A stretch of 64,000 nucleotides of DNA, taken from assembly GCA_905220665.1 (NCBI GenBank), contig CAJNAR010000164.1, positions 310,001 to 374,000 of the forward strand. The letters run 5' to 3'. The stretch is from Albugo candida (taxonomy: Eukaryota > Oomycota > Peronosporomycetes > Albuginales > Albuginaceae). The translations under genes were made by a program, and so were the position numbers. The notes under the pieces are model-generated. The model had not been told where the DNA came from and did no database searches. It was given only the letters and a program-made list of their open reading frames with translations. Position 1 is the first letter of the stretch; every line of letters begins with the position of its first letter. Positions 10,873-22,700 of this stretch are shown here, in pieces.

Positions 10873-12017
10873 AGCGATCGATTCGATTGACCCTCAGAAT
10901 GTGTGTACCAATCAGATCACTTGTTGGATAAAGCGTTTACAAATGCACTCGTGTGTGCGTTGATCCGATCCTTGCCGGTACAAGAGCTCAATTTTAGTGG
11001 TCTCTATATAAACAGTTCTACTGCAAATTTCTATATATCGAATAAATAAGTTGAAGTATGAGATAAGTATGAGATTTGAGAACTCGCAATTAAGCAAAGC
11101 ATGCATGTCTGCAAATTGCATTATTCAATTCGTTGAAGAAGATGCGTATATGAAGGATGAGCTTTTGAGATGTCTAACTGAGATTCCATTTCTACAGTGT
11201 AGAGTGCAGGCATACTAAATCCTCAGCCGTAGGAGATTGACCAACTGCTTGAAAGTAGCAGGTTTTTCTTCACGGAGGATGCAATTGATAGACGGTTTGT
11301 GATACGCACAGTGTAATGATACATCAAGAGTTTTATTGGCACTCGTATCTGTTCCAGCACGAAATCATCGGAGTGGGCAGAGCACGTGCAAGGTTCATTT
11401 GATTTTTGGACAAACCAGAAAAAAATAGAGTGCTTCGGTGGGGTCGTCAAAGAGAAGCATTTTCTCGATCCGGAAGAGCGCTTTTGAGACTCATACACAA
11501 ACAAGCCAAGACCAATTAGGTTGATTCCGGCTTCAGCGAGAGTTTGTTTTTGTCAATTCATACCACGGGATGTAAATCGATTTTGTCGATCTATTTTTCA
11601 ATGAGGGCCTCTGTACCGTCGTTTGTAGGGCGCTCTACTCAGCACTGCTCAATAAAGGTCCGAGTCAATTGAATTAGTAGTGTTGAGCTGGATGGAGTAA
11701 TCGATATATTCAAGGAATTTAGTTGACGGCGATCCTATGAAATGCAATCAGAATTCCTCCATTGATTAGTGTCGACTCACAAATATCAGAGATTAGGTCC
11801 TGATTGATGTTTGGAATCTCCCCGCCTTGATTTTTGTTGCGGCGAACTATTAGGTGATGAATCGAAATGCTCATCAAAAGCTTGACCGGGGCGTAAGGCG
11901 GTGAACAACTTGCCACGGACGTTTGAAGTAGCAAGAGTGATGATTCCGCCAATGAGAACGTTGAGAGAAACCATAGTGTATCGATTGAGCAGCGAATTGC
12001 AAAGTGAGTTTACTAAT
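10873..12017. other. Gene-poor stretch with ambiguous coding-like fragments
   Basis: No gene could be assembled. On the + strand a 49-codon ORF at about 11068-11217 and two more open pieces near 11236-11310 and 11340-11486 (ending KHFLDPEERF) look weakly coding, but splicing them needs a 29-bp intron and crosses paired stops. On the - strand a 62-codon ORF at 11786-11974 begins with a hydrophobic stretch (MVSLNVLIGGIITLAT) and could be an exon or a tiny secreted peptide. Decayed genes are the simplest reading. Confidence 0.3.
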
Positions 12018-12076
12018 AAATTTGGGGAGCCGCCAACCAGCCCGCAGTTTTCGCTGACCAGCCCTCACCCTTCAAT
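12018..12076 (-). repeat. Truncated arm of MULE-associated inverted repeat
   Basis: Reverse-complemented, this reads GGGTGAGGGCTGGTCAGC..., then GGCTGGTTGGCGGCTCCCC and AAATTT. It matches the final 55-60 bp of the full-length arms at 12710-12768 and 13657-13712. It is the left outer boundary of the element cluster. Confidence 0.55.
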
Positions 12077-12164
12077 ATAGCACTCTAAGATTGGTCACGA
12101 GTTATGATTGGCTAAAAAGAGTACCCTTATTTAAATGTATGCGGTTTTACAATATTAAGATTGG

Positions 12165-12560
12165 CTAGGTCTATATCTAAATCTACTGCTGCAGGTTTTG
12201 TTGGTGCTGTTGGTGCTGTTTTGCATTTGCTGCACAATGAAAGCAAGCTGTCCTTCGCAAGCAAGGCGAACTGCTGAATTCACTGAGAGTAGATCATCTT
12301 CAATAAATGAATTGCCAGATAAATGTAACTTTTGCCAGCACAATTAGCATACAATACAAATTACCTGTTGACACAGAGATCCATTTTTTGAGAGCAGCAT
12401 GGACGCTCTCCACCCAAAACGTTAGTACATGCCCATATGGCGCCTATTTTGTAGGATAGCAAAAAAGCTCCTTGTAAACCAGCCAAGTTGTCTCAAGGTA
12501 GCTCATCGAAGCAGCGAAGGTGGCATGCAATTCTGAAAGTTGGGTCTGATGAGTTGAAGT
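12165..12560 (-). pseudogene. MULE transposase C-terminal fragment, broken
   Basis: Reverse-strand reading gives ELHATFAASMSYLETTW, a TAG stop after CYPTK, then FWVESVHAALKKWISVSTG and a degraded remainder ending in QHQQHQQNLQQ and TAG near 12168. VESxHAxLKKWL...STG is a hallmark of the C-terminal half of Mutator-like transposases of the FAR1/MULE type, which cut and paste DNA between long terminal inverted repeats. An internal stop and at least one frame change show that it is inactive. Its end is homologous, in inverted orientation, to the end of the ORF at 13098-13439. Confidence 0.65.
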
Positions 12561-12576
12561 GTGATTTTATTGTATT

Positions 12577-12935
12577 CAATTCCCTTGCATCTATTCAGAC
12601 CAATCAGAGGCCCCGATTTCCATAAATTCATAAAGGTGGGGCTGGATAACGATTCTGCTAATTTTATTTTATTTACTCTGTTTATATTTGTTTAAACCAA
12701 CCAGAGGCCACCCATCTATTAATTTATGGAGGCTGGGGGCTGGTTAGCGGCTCCCTAAATTTGCAGGGAATAGTTATTAAGCACTCTGCCTCCATTAATT
12801 AATAGATTAGTGGCCTCCAATTGGTTAAAGTTAGCATGATAGAATAAAAAAAGTAAAATTACGAGAATCGTTATTCAGCCCCCACCCTCCATAAAGTAAT
12901 AGCCTCTGGTTGGTCCGAATAGATGCAACGGAATA
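12577..12935. repeat. Palindromic repeat, two ~165-180 bp inverted arms
   Basis: The left arm begins TTGCATCTATTCAGACCAAT at 12585 and runs to the GGCTCCCTAAATTTGCA near 12768. The right arm, read on the other strand from 12929, begins TTGCATCTATTCGGACCAAC and follows the same order of motifs (AGAGGC, an ATGGAGG/GTGGGG block, TAACGATTC, an AT-rich tract, GGAGGCCAC, TTAATTAATGGAGG). The centre is near 12772. It looks like a foldback/MITE form built from the same arms as the MULE copies. The two arms are clearly diverged from each other. Confidence 0.7.
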
Positions 12936-13097
12936 ATTAAAAAATATATAAGTCACACTGTTGTCTTCTTCAACTTCAATTTACCTGTAGGCTTGACGAC
13001 ATCTACGAATGGCTTTCCTTGCGCCGATGCTTTTCGTCACCTAGTAATACCGCTGTCTGCTAATGATTTTGATCAGCATTGGTGACTGGTACAGCCA

Positions 13098-13439
13098 ATG
13101 CCAGTTCATACTGAGGGTGGGACCAAGCCAATTGGCACTGAGAAAAGGATAAATGATGAGTATGGGAATGCTTCCAATCATAGTGAGCGTGCGCTACTAG
13201 ACTATGTCTTGGCAATCATAGCGACAGAAACTCGCGATCCTGTGCAAGTGCGCACGCGTGGTAGGCCATCGAGCTTAACGCAGCGACCATCATCGAAGTT
13301 TGAGCATGTTAGCGCTGCTTTGGATGCTCCTGTGCATCGCCGAAGATGTCGAAAATGCCAAAAAACAGGTCACACTGCCAGAACCTGCTGTCTAGAAGCA
13401 ACAGCATACCAACAGCACCAGCAACACTTGCAGCAGTAG
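13098..13439 (+). pseudogene. MULE transposase tail ORF with CCHC zinc knuckle
   Basis: A 113-codon ORF with the order typical of MULE transposase ends: a short helical part, a RTRGRPSSLTQRPSS linker, then CRKCQKTGHTARTC, a CX2CX4HX4C zinc knuckle, and a Gln/His-rich tail. MULE transposases often finish with such a GRP-linker plus knuckle. The catalytic DDE core is absent upstream, where palindromic repeat sequence lies instead, so this is a 5'-truncated remnant rather than a working gene. The ATG at 13098 is fortuitous or from an exon. The end of the ORF is a near copy, inverted, of the end of the fragment at 12165. Confidence 0.6.
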
Positions 13440-13526
13440 ATCTAGATATAGACTTACATCAAGTAGTACAAAATTTGCAGAAACCGAAGTTTTTTTTTTG
13501 AATTTTATTGTTTTCATTTCGTTGCA

Positions 13527-13716
13527 TTTAATCAGACCAATCAGAGGCCACGAGATTTATAAATTTATGAATGGTGCGGACTGATTAACGATTCCCGTTA
13601 TTTATTTTTATTTATTCTCTTATATTTGTTTAAACCCACAACTGCCATTAAGTTATGGAGGTTGAGTGCTGATGACAGAAAAAGTGAGTGCTGAATAACG
13701 ATTCCCAAATTTGCAA
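13527..13716 (+). repeat. Full-length direct copy of the MULE-associated arm
   Basis: It begins TTGCATTTAATCAGACCAAT and ends CGATTCCCAAATTTGCAA. In the same orientation as the arm at 12585-12768 it shares the CAGAGGCCAC word, the AT-rich tract and TTTGTTTAAACC. It forms the right boundary of the element cluster; the inverted counterpart is at 12018. Confidence 0.6.
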
Positions 13717-14689
13717 TGGCGACTTTAAGCGCTTCGATTTCAGTATGTGGCTTTCCAGCCAATGCATTACAAGCTAACCTATTAGCTTACATATGAGACT
13801 CTCTATCATTTATTGCACCTGCATGGAGTGAACTGAGATATTCTTTCCTTCCGCACAAACCCTTTCTTGCTATTTTCCTTTCCAACAGCAAGAGAGCAAC
13901 AAGCACTTTTATGTAGCTTTATCTCCAACGACTTTGTACAATTGCTTTGAGCGTACCATACTTTGCGATGCAAGAACACCAACCTGCTTCGCACGATTTC
14001 TGGGCTACGGTTGCTTGCTGAAGTTGCACACTGAGACCTGAATGTCGGATATGCCTCTCACAATAGTGTGTCTTTATTGTCCGGGCAATAGTTCGAAAAG
14101 TGATAAAATTAAATAATTTAAAGACTTCCTAGTCGCAAGCGTCTACGCATTAGAGTGCAATTTTGCTCGAATAAGGCATTCTTTTCCTCATCCTAGGCCC
14201 TACATAAGCGCGAGGCATGCACTTTCCAGCCCTTAGCATTGGACACGGTATCGCCAAGGAATTTCTATGCTTAACGCGCACGTTTGTAGCTTCTATATCA
14301 CATCAGTAGAAGATACTGGCCACTAGCCTGTAATTAGATCTTTGGTTTGTCTATTTTCTTCGCTTTATCAACTGCTCTCTATCCCAAGGTATCTAATGGA
14401 CCAAATAGCGTCTTGGACGTTCTAAAGGGACTCCTAGACATGAAATATTCCATGTGGTGGAGAGCAATCGAAGATGCTTGTCCACATTGATGATTGTGAC
14501 AGTGAAGGCTGGATGATGCTCACAATTTGAACCGCCACGTAATATCGAGAATATTGTATCTTTTGGATGTAGAGATATCTCTGAGATCGCATATATGTTT
14601 GTTGCTACATTCATCTGATCAAAAAAACCGACATTTTTGCAGAGCAGTTTTATAGCACGAAAGTAGGAAGTGAATATAATGTATAAAAT
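13717..14689. other. Intergenic, no gene recognised
   Basis: Nearly 1 kb to the right of the MULE cluster. Only short ORFs occur. A 73-codon reverse-strand ORF at 14393-14614 has no recognisable motif and no partner exons. No RNA gene or repeat was seen. Confidence 0.4.
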
Positions 14690-17600
14690 CTTATGGCGAT
14701 ACTTTCACTTCCATCGAAACTCCGCCAAATGATCTGTTTTACAATTTACGAGGCTAAATCGTTGAGCAGTCTGCATTCAATCGGTTGCGGAAGATTCTCA
14801 CCCGATGGAGCTACTCTTGTCTTACCAATATATTTGATTGACGTCGCTCATCAACGACGTCCCGAGCTCGCTCGTTTATTATTTTTCGATTCAGTCAAAG
14901 CGATAAAGTACGCCCCCTTCAAGACACTTGTGTTCATGTGAGCAACAATTTGTAGCGTGAAATCAGGAAACGATCCTCATCAAAGATATCGAGCAAACGG
15001 AATGTCAATAGTGATGAGGTCGCGGCGAGCTTGTGATAGCAATCATTACTGATGATTTGACTTTTCCGGCCGGGACAGGCTCCAACAACTTGTATGACGG
15101 CGGTCTGAGCAAAAGGCTAATGAGAATCTCACTGGAAGCTCCTAAGGCAGAGTATGTTCTGGTGCTGCGTATATCAAGATGCTGCAAGTACGTGATATAC
15201 TGGAGACACATGGCGCTGAGCGCTTTGTAGCTGACATCGAACGAAGATGCTTGAATATCGTTATCTCCACGCTTTCAAGAACCAAAATGATGAAGCGATC
15301 ACTCGATATTCGAAGCTTGTTTATCATGCATGAGATAGGCTGACCCACTACTCAAAGCTTCACGAAATGCACGTTAGTAGTGCAGACTACTACATAGTTG
15401 TTCTCCGTATGGTTGTAAAGGGAATAGCCTGGTGATACGGACTGCTTGAATGAAGCGTACAGACGGACAATTGGGGAAGTATATACCCGCAAACTTAGTC
15501 ACACTTTGGATGGTAGTCTCAACTTTCCTGGATTACTTCGTCAGGAAGATAGATGAGTAACATTCCTGGACATTACCCATGGCTGTGGTGTGGTTCTCTC
15601 CTTGTTTGGTGAAGGTAAGCTTGGGCGATTGCATCCATGCAGCCAATCAGCCAGCGCATCAACGTTTGTTTGAGCGCATTGAGCATAGACATGGTATTTT
15701 GTATCCTCACAAGCGCTTGCTTACAAATCCGCGACATTGCTTACAGGTTTTGCTTCGGCATTCGAGTGTTCTGCTTATAGATATGACGGAAGCCACACTC
15801 TGGTCAACACCGTGTCAATCTATATAATGTGCAATCGATGGAAGAGCTCATCTGATGCAATGCATTTAACGTGCAGGTGTCTCAAGCAGCGACTCTGGTG
15901 ATCAAGTTATCCCGAGTCTTGCAGCTACAAGTGAAGTATTTAACTTTGCATCGAGCGTGGTGGTCGTCCTTTGCATGTATTGGCAAACACGGGTAGAAGG
16001 AATTTGATTCTAGTATTTTATAACTCAAATGTCTTCCGAAGTGCTGCGTCAGCGCCACCACGTTCATTTCTACGTGTCGCATTTATCAGTTCCTTCTACT
16101 AGCATATATAGTGCATTTTTTTTAGTCTCAGTAGGTTGAATGCATATTAGTGTTGTGATGAGCTTCGCATGCTCTTTGTGATCGTAAGAATCGAAATCGG
16201 TTAGATGTCATTCGAATACTCCCTGGAATCTTTTTGGCTGAGCTGTGATCCTGTTTCTTGCAACAAGCCTGCCATTTGCTGACACGAAGTCGAGCGCGCA
16301 GTTCGACCGTGCCATTGCGACAAACCGCATTTTGCCGTTTGCAACTCGTACAAAGCCGAAAGTAGGTAATGAGTAACATTAAACAAGCCCACTCCTTTGG
16401 TGTAATATGTCTGCGTGAAATAATGAGTGACATCGATACTGGCGAGCAAGACATCCTGCATTACGACTTGATGAATGTATGATGAGCAGTAATATATCGC
16501 CATTACATAATTGCGACAGCGCTTGGGGTGTTCGTTGTAATGGAATACATGAGATCTCAATTAAATTTCTTGTGTCAATATCCACGTCCGCCTGCAAAGG
16601 TGTTCATACAACGCTGCGGTAACATGAAACGAGGCCATTTTAACGATATCAGTGGAAGCAGTTGCAAATGCTCGGTCTGCGCGAATTTCAAGGATAGCGA
16701 ACTCAAATCATGCCCTTTGCAATTTTGATCAAGAACTATCAGCCACATGCGTGAAAGGGGTAGTTTTCTTTTACTGATATTTTCTTACAACGTTGTAAAC
16801 TTTTATTGTTATAATCTGTAATGACTTTCGTGAAAAAGCTGTAATAAATAGCGATGGTCTGAAGACAGATTTTGTCTCTTGGAGATCAATTGGTGTTGCA
16901 TTCGAGTCGCAATCTCTATTTTGTATTGCCTCAGCAATTGAAAGCCCGGTCCAGAAAGGATATCTTTGGTACACGCATGAGCTAAGGTACTCATGCAGCA
17001 TGTAAGATATGTTCCGTGTATAGTGCGTTTGTACTGTGCTGATATTGGAGTATGAGCGCTATTGAAAACTTGCGTCATATTCCGATGATTAATTGCCGAA
17101 GCTGGGTGCTTGTTTCGAGCATCTGTAAGGTCGATTACGCTCGAAATCAGCTTATACGAGGTACATCATACGTAACGTTTTCGAGAGAATTACAAAGAAC
17201 GTCTAGTTGCACTGGAGGAGCAGGAATTAGCTGAAAGAGAAGTACCACCGATTTCAACTGCATTCAAAGTTTCCGCAGGTTATTACGCTATGAATGGGTG
17301 TTGCGGTGTATGATAAAGACAGTCGGAAATCTATAAGATTGTTATTTTTTTAAAGGCTCTGGCGGTGCGAGGCAGCGACGCCGTTAGGATCCAAAATCGA
17401 TGTACAGCCAAAACAGCCATGCTACAGGCTACAGTCAACTGCTTTGAAGACGCCTGCTGGTACAGCGATCACAAATGCATTCGCTGACTCTGTGTCGTGT
17501 CTTTGCAAAGTATTGCGATTGGATTCCATTGGATGAAGTTGGAGTTATTCGGAGAATGAAATAAACAAATATTCTGAAAATTGAGCTAACGAATGCATCG

Positions 17601-18354
17601 CTGTAGCGTTTCTTCACGGTTGCTCATTTAAAAAATACACAAGAACTACATGAGAATGGGTACATCGATGAATATTTCTGAATTCATTGCTGAGGCAGCT
17701 ATTGCCATGTTCTGCAGTGTGAAGACTCGAGATGGCCATGAACGAGATGGACTTCTATGTGGAGGCAATCACATAGGAGCCGGCTAACTTGCAACGACTA
17801 TCCAAACCGATTCAAAGTGCCTTTTGCGCTGTTGGCGATAACAATAGCAAGGACGATGAGTCTGTCGTCGAGAAGTTTGGGAGAAACTGTAATATATTGC
17901 TCGCGATTGGTAAATTGCACAGCGAATTGAGTTTCGAGCTTGAACACGGGGAGTTACAGGCTTTTAGGTCCCGTGTAGTGCCAGCCAGCCATTGCAATAC
18001 CATCTTTCATTATCTTACAAAGAAGACTCAGTTTAATATATCAGAAACTCGGCCTATGGCTACGATCAAGTGTGGTGGGAATGTGAATTTCCCCCAATTT
18101 CTTCCCTTGCAATTCTTCCTTTTCTACCGCAAAAAAAACAAATCACTTCGGGTTTGAGTCTATTTGATGACTCACTACCATTCCTATAATTCGCTTTTGT
18201 GACGTAAAGACAACGCACCGCCTTGCATTAAGACAACGAAACGGTATATTGTTTCAATTTGGCTATTTCACTGCCTCTGAGAAAATCCCACACGAAGAGA
18301 AAGCATAAGGTTTTTGTATTGGTCATCTCAGCTAAATTATAAACCACTCGATCG
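14690..18354 (+). other. Unresolved region with scattered coding-like fragments
   Basis: Several + strand stretches look coding but do not join into one model: 14693-14941 (GCGRFSPDGATLVLP, reminiscent of a WD-type blade), about 15160-15343 (LQVRDILETHGAERFVADIE), 15885-15990, about 17185-17275 (ENYKERLVALEEQELAERE, a charged helix), 17490-17560 (CDWIPLDEVGVIRRMK) and 17789-18157. Stops separate them and many candidate junctions lack consensus borders. Either this is one gene with many short introns that I could not solve, or relics of a decayed gene next to the transposon cluster. No function is proposed. Confidence 0.3.
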
Positions 18355-19738
18355 ATGGAAACCATTGCACTGAATGATTTCCTCAGTGATATATTTGCTC
18401 ACATAATGATTCAATTTCGTGAGAATTCACTGCTGCTGCTAGAGAAAGCAAAGCTTGGGCAGCCAATGGAACTACACAAACCAACGTACGCAATAAGAGG
18501 CGTCAAAGAGATTGGAAACGCGCAAATGATCCATGCAACTGCGTACTGGTCAAATCAGGTCGAATGGAAGGGAATCAGTTCCAGCACAACAATTCAAAAG
18601 GAGCTTGAAGATCGTACTGCACTCTGTCCACAACTTCGACCGTGCGAAACGGCAAAATGTCGACGGCCATTCTGTCTCTCGAATATTAATGAATGCCAGA
18701 TAATCTTGGACCGCTTGAACCATTTCGAGTACCGCAGTACAGATGCATTTTTCCAAGATCTTGAGCATCTATTCAGCACACTGAATCTTAAAAAAGCGGA
18801 GACGCGTCAATTTATGGTCTGTGATTCATCTTACGCTATCAAATATTCTGATGTTAGCATCTGTAGCGTTTTTTCAATAAAATGCAAGCAGATCGCCAGG
18901 AATCACTGCATCGTGATGAAGAGAATTCTTATCAATTGGCTCCTATTCGAGGTACTAAAATCGAGATTTAGGGAATGAAAAAGCGCTTCATGCTGACGAT
19001 GTAGGAGATGGGGCATCGAAGAAGGCTAGGCCTGATGGAGATGCAACTGAAAGTAATCTCAACTTTGGATGGAAGCAGGAACAAGCTCAGGACGTGTCCG
19101 ATCTGGAGATTCTGCGTGATGCGGAGGCGTATTGTAGTATACAGACACTCAGAAATGAGCCCGATGCTTCTTGGATCAATACGACTGATTCTGAGAAAGA
19201 TACACAGAATCGATCTTTAGACAGAGTAAGTGATATTTATCGCTCTCTCGTATCACTCCCACTGACCTTTTACTAGTCGGAAGGAAAGACGGCACGTAAA
19301 GAGATTTACGATAGAGTGGTGATCTTACGGCTTCGTAGATTGATACAACTTCATGTGTGTCCACACTTGAACGGCCAGGAAGTATGCGTTCTGCCGACGA
19401 GATATGTCGGACGGGATCCATCCCATCCTATTCTCCAGTCCTGTGTACCCACGGGACGTATTCAATATGAGCACATTTACTCCTACACATCCAAGAAACT
19501 TGTCAAGTATGCAGAATTCGTGCTGGAACAATTACATCGACAGGCAGTAGCATGCAAACACATATATTTATCTCATTTGCAGCAGTCTATAGACCAGCAT
19601 CTAGCAGTATGCGACTACATTCCAGCAAAAATTCGCAGTAATCTATCTATCAGCTACAAGCACTCGGCTAAGGAATACCTGGCGTATGTTGATGCAAAGG
19701 AACAGGATGTCGAGTTTTCGTCTCGATCCAATTGTTGA
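18355..19738 (+). CDS. Unidentified protein, possibly bromodomain-like helix bundle
   Basis: Three exons, 18355-18862, 18972-19225 and 19277-19738, give 407 residues; the sum is divisible by three, and the introns have good borders (gtagcg...tttag with a tactaaa branch-like site, and gtaagt...tactag). The N-terminal half is helical; FEYRSTDAFFQDLEHLF near residue 130 resembles the helix B-C part of bromodomains, but the rest of a bromodomain is not evident. A charged linker holds a KKARPDG nuclear-signal-like stretch. The C-terminal 150 residues include LHVCPHLNGQEVCVLP and CKHIYLSHLQQSIDQH, which could bind metal. It converges on VPS39, 50 bp away. I recognise no family. A 20-bp intron alternative inside the first intron was rejected. 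Confidence 0.65.
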
Positions 19739-19788
19739 TACCAGCTTCCACATTGGTCACAACGTCGAGCAGTGGTGCGTGTGCATAT

Positions 19789-22700
19789 CTACACCGTGCT
19801 ATCACTAGCGAATCTTTCGCCAGTGACCGGGCAAACATCCAATTTGCCGGAGGAGCAATTGTAATGCACAATTCTACCGTTCGGATAGACAGCAAATACG
19901 ATATCGCCAATGCGTTTTCGACACACACAACAAGTCGTCTGTGGATCGATTTCTACAAATTCTGCTCGCTTTTCCACTCGCGCGCACTGAACTTGAAGAT
20001 TGTATACATTGGACATGTGCTTGACCAGCATTTTCTCCCGCACGTTGTGACCAGTATGTGGCAGCACCTGGCTAAAGTATTCTCCAAGTTTGGCCACCGG
20101 AGTTGTTAATGGAATCAATTCAAGCACAGCTTTGCCATCAATCAGTTTTCCATGACGCGATAATATTTGAAATGCATGATCATTCAACGTGGTCTTCTTT
20201 GATTCTTCTTCGGCATGCAAACAAAGCTTCACCAGAACCAACAGAGCAGAATTATACGTACACGCCATTGCAGAAGATGGAGTTTGACGTTTTTTCCCGT
20301 ACTTTAAAGCATAACTCTCTGCTCCTTTCAAATCGTTCAAATCGTAAATCAAAGACCGCATCGCTTCTTCGTGAAGAGCCCCACGACCACATAATATAAT
20401 AAACTCATTGTACAGAGCTGTTTTCTTCACTTTTGCAATCAGTACGTGAACATCATAAGCAGATGATCCAGCTCGAATGAAGCGTAATAAACGCTTTCGA
20501 GCATCGCCTAAGGCTCCAGGCTCTTTTCCAGGAGAAGATTTCGAAGGCTGTTCTCCGGCGGCAACAAGCTTCAACACTTCTTCGAGATACTCGAGCGCTA
20601 GTCGAGTATGATGAGGATCAATATCCAAGGTGGACGTTTCTTCGCTGTCATTCCCACCACCAACGAGATGAGTTGGCGCGTCACCGCCAGGTCCAATTCG
20701 ACTGCTACCCAACACGCTCGGTTGTACACGATCGCGCTCGCTGTGTAGTAAGCTCTCCAAGTACTTTTGCGCTATTCCTGTGTCTGCTGCATGTCGCTTT
20801 AAATGGGCTAAAACGTCATTTGTGTCCAGAGGAGCTTGACGATCCGTGAATATTCGCAATGCTTGCTTTGGAGAACTTTTGACTATCCAAATTGACTCAC
20901 GAAAAATCAAATCACTCTGCTCGTTCGGTATCGTTAACAATGCGTCGATAGCTGCTTCCATCGCGGATTTCGGTAGATTTTTCTGGCGATACCCACCCGA
21001 ATGCAGCTGAGAAAACATATTGATTGCTTGTTCGTACTTGTGGTGCGCCAAGAGTAGTAGGCCAGACTCATAGTATAGCTTTTCTTGCATCAAATACGAT
21101 TTGCACGATTCCAAATCCAAATGACAAACTTCCGCATCGCTATCCTGTAGTAAATAAATCAACTCATTGTGCTTGCCAAAGCTGACATACAGTCGAAGTA
21201 GCGCTGTATCCACTGCCTCGCTGCGATGAGGATCTTTTCCACCAGGTGTAGAGGTCGAGGTACCGCCGGATTGTGCCACATTGCGGTAGGACGAACGTGC
21301 ACGCGCTTGAAACTTTTCTTTCGCGTGCTTTCGATACATTTCCATGAATTTGAGCAGTGCTTTTGCTGATCGTTTCAATAGCTCCCGAGGCTCAAGATTT
21401 GCAATCTCAGAACTCAATTGTTGCTTATTGGAGTCCAGTAGCTCACGAATGACCGATAGCATATTCGGAGTCAGCGCTGCACCCCGCGGAAGCACTTCCG
21501 ATTTCAAATAAGTCGGCTCATAGGAGAAATTCCCACACTGATAATCAGGGTAGAATGCGATTAGTTCGCATGGATCAATACCAGCACGATATAGATGCTC
21601 CATTGCAGATTCAAACTCGAGCCTTTTTAATAGCGCTATTCCAGCATGACGATGAAATCTCTTCATTTTCGAGCGCTGTTTATCAGACGGTAGCTTTAAA
21701 ATTGATTTCTTGAGCAAGTCTTGAGCGTGTTCTACTTTCCCTCTATCCAGAAGCTCTACGACTTGTTGATCAATGGGCATCTGCTCTACTCGTACAACCA
21801 TCGACGTGTTGCTTCCACCATCTCTAGCTCCTACGATCACGACGTCTTCAGAGTCTCCTGGAGGTCTTGGCTCCATATCCCATTTCATTCCATTCCCAAA
21901 TATGCACGATGCTTTCTCGATAGCGATAGACTGCACCAGCGACTGATCTTTAACGCTGTGAATTTCGACCCCAACACGAGGAATCAAACCGATCAGATAC
22001 GGCGCTGTAAACTCAACTGTCGATGGTGGTTGTGTCCATGAAATTGAGTCTTTTTCAATCATTTCACCATTGAAACCTACATAGATTCCAACCTTGTCCA
22101 TAACTGAAATCAGTATCTCTTCTTTCGGAAGCATTTTGACGACAGGGTACAGTTGTGGCTGCTGATTCGCGTTTGCGTACAGTTTAGAAGGCTCACCACT
22201 TCGATCGTTTAGTATGAGATATTCTTTTCGTAACCCAATCACAACTTTATTACGATACCATGCAATCGTAATGGGAACTTCTGGTGTTGCAAACTCACGC
22301 AAAAACTTGTACGTCTTATCAGAATTGTGATATTGATAAATTACAATCGCACGTTTTCTTAACGCAGCGACCCCGAGACGAAAGTGAGGTGGTCCTCGCT
22401 GATTGATACAGCATAGTTTTACTTTATGAACATTAGCAGCGTTAAAGTCGAACGGTAACAGCTGTAAGTCAGTAGCACCGTGTACGCTGAGTTCCCCGTC
22501 CGCGATTACAACAACCATGCGAATATGCGGTACGGCGATGAGTTGTGTGACTGGTTTACGATGCTGAAATTGGTATGAAACTGTTTTGCATGCGTCAGAG
22601 GTAGTTCCTTTGCGAGTATCGTACATGATCAATCGACCGTCATTGGTTCCTATCACAACGCGAGAGGAGTAGAACGTGACACACTCGATTTTTCCTGAGA

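Larger units (their letters stand above)
12018..13716. mobile_element. Cluster of degraded Mutator-like (MULE) transposon copies
   Basis: The segment is bounded by degenerate inverted copies of one sequence. The left end at 12018-12076, reverse-complemented, aligns with the right end at 13657-13712: both have a GGxTGAG start, GCTG words and an end matching CTCCCxAAATTT. Between them are a broken transposase reading leftwards (12165-12560), a perfect-ended palindromic repeat (12577-12935) and a rightward ORF with the zinc-knuckle tail of the same protein (13098-13439). Both coding pieces end in the same CAG-rich sequence, so they are inverted copies of one gene end. The MULE assignment comes from the transposase motif VESVHAALKKW and the CCHC tail, both typical of that superfamily. 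The exact outer borders and target-site duplications are uncertain. Confidence 0.65.

Noticed and set aside
11786..11974. RXLR/CRN/CHxC-type effector
   Set aside because: No RXLR, LFLAK or CHxC motif was found in this or any other short ORF; the hydrophobic start alone is not enough.
18952..18971. Possible 20-bp ultrashort intron (gtactaaaatcgagatttag)
   Set aside because: A single 109-bp intron 18863-18971 joins the flanking frames in phase and makes the whole gene divisible by three. The tactaaa fits as its branch site.
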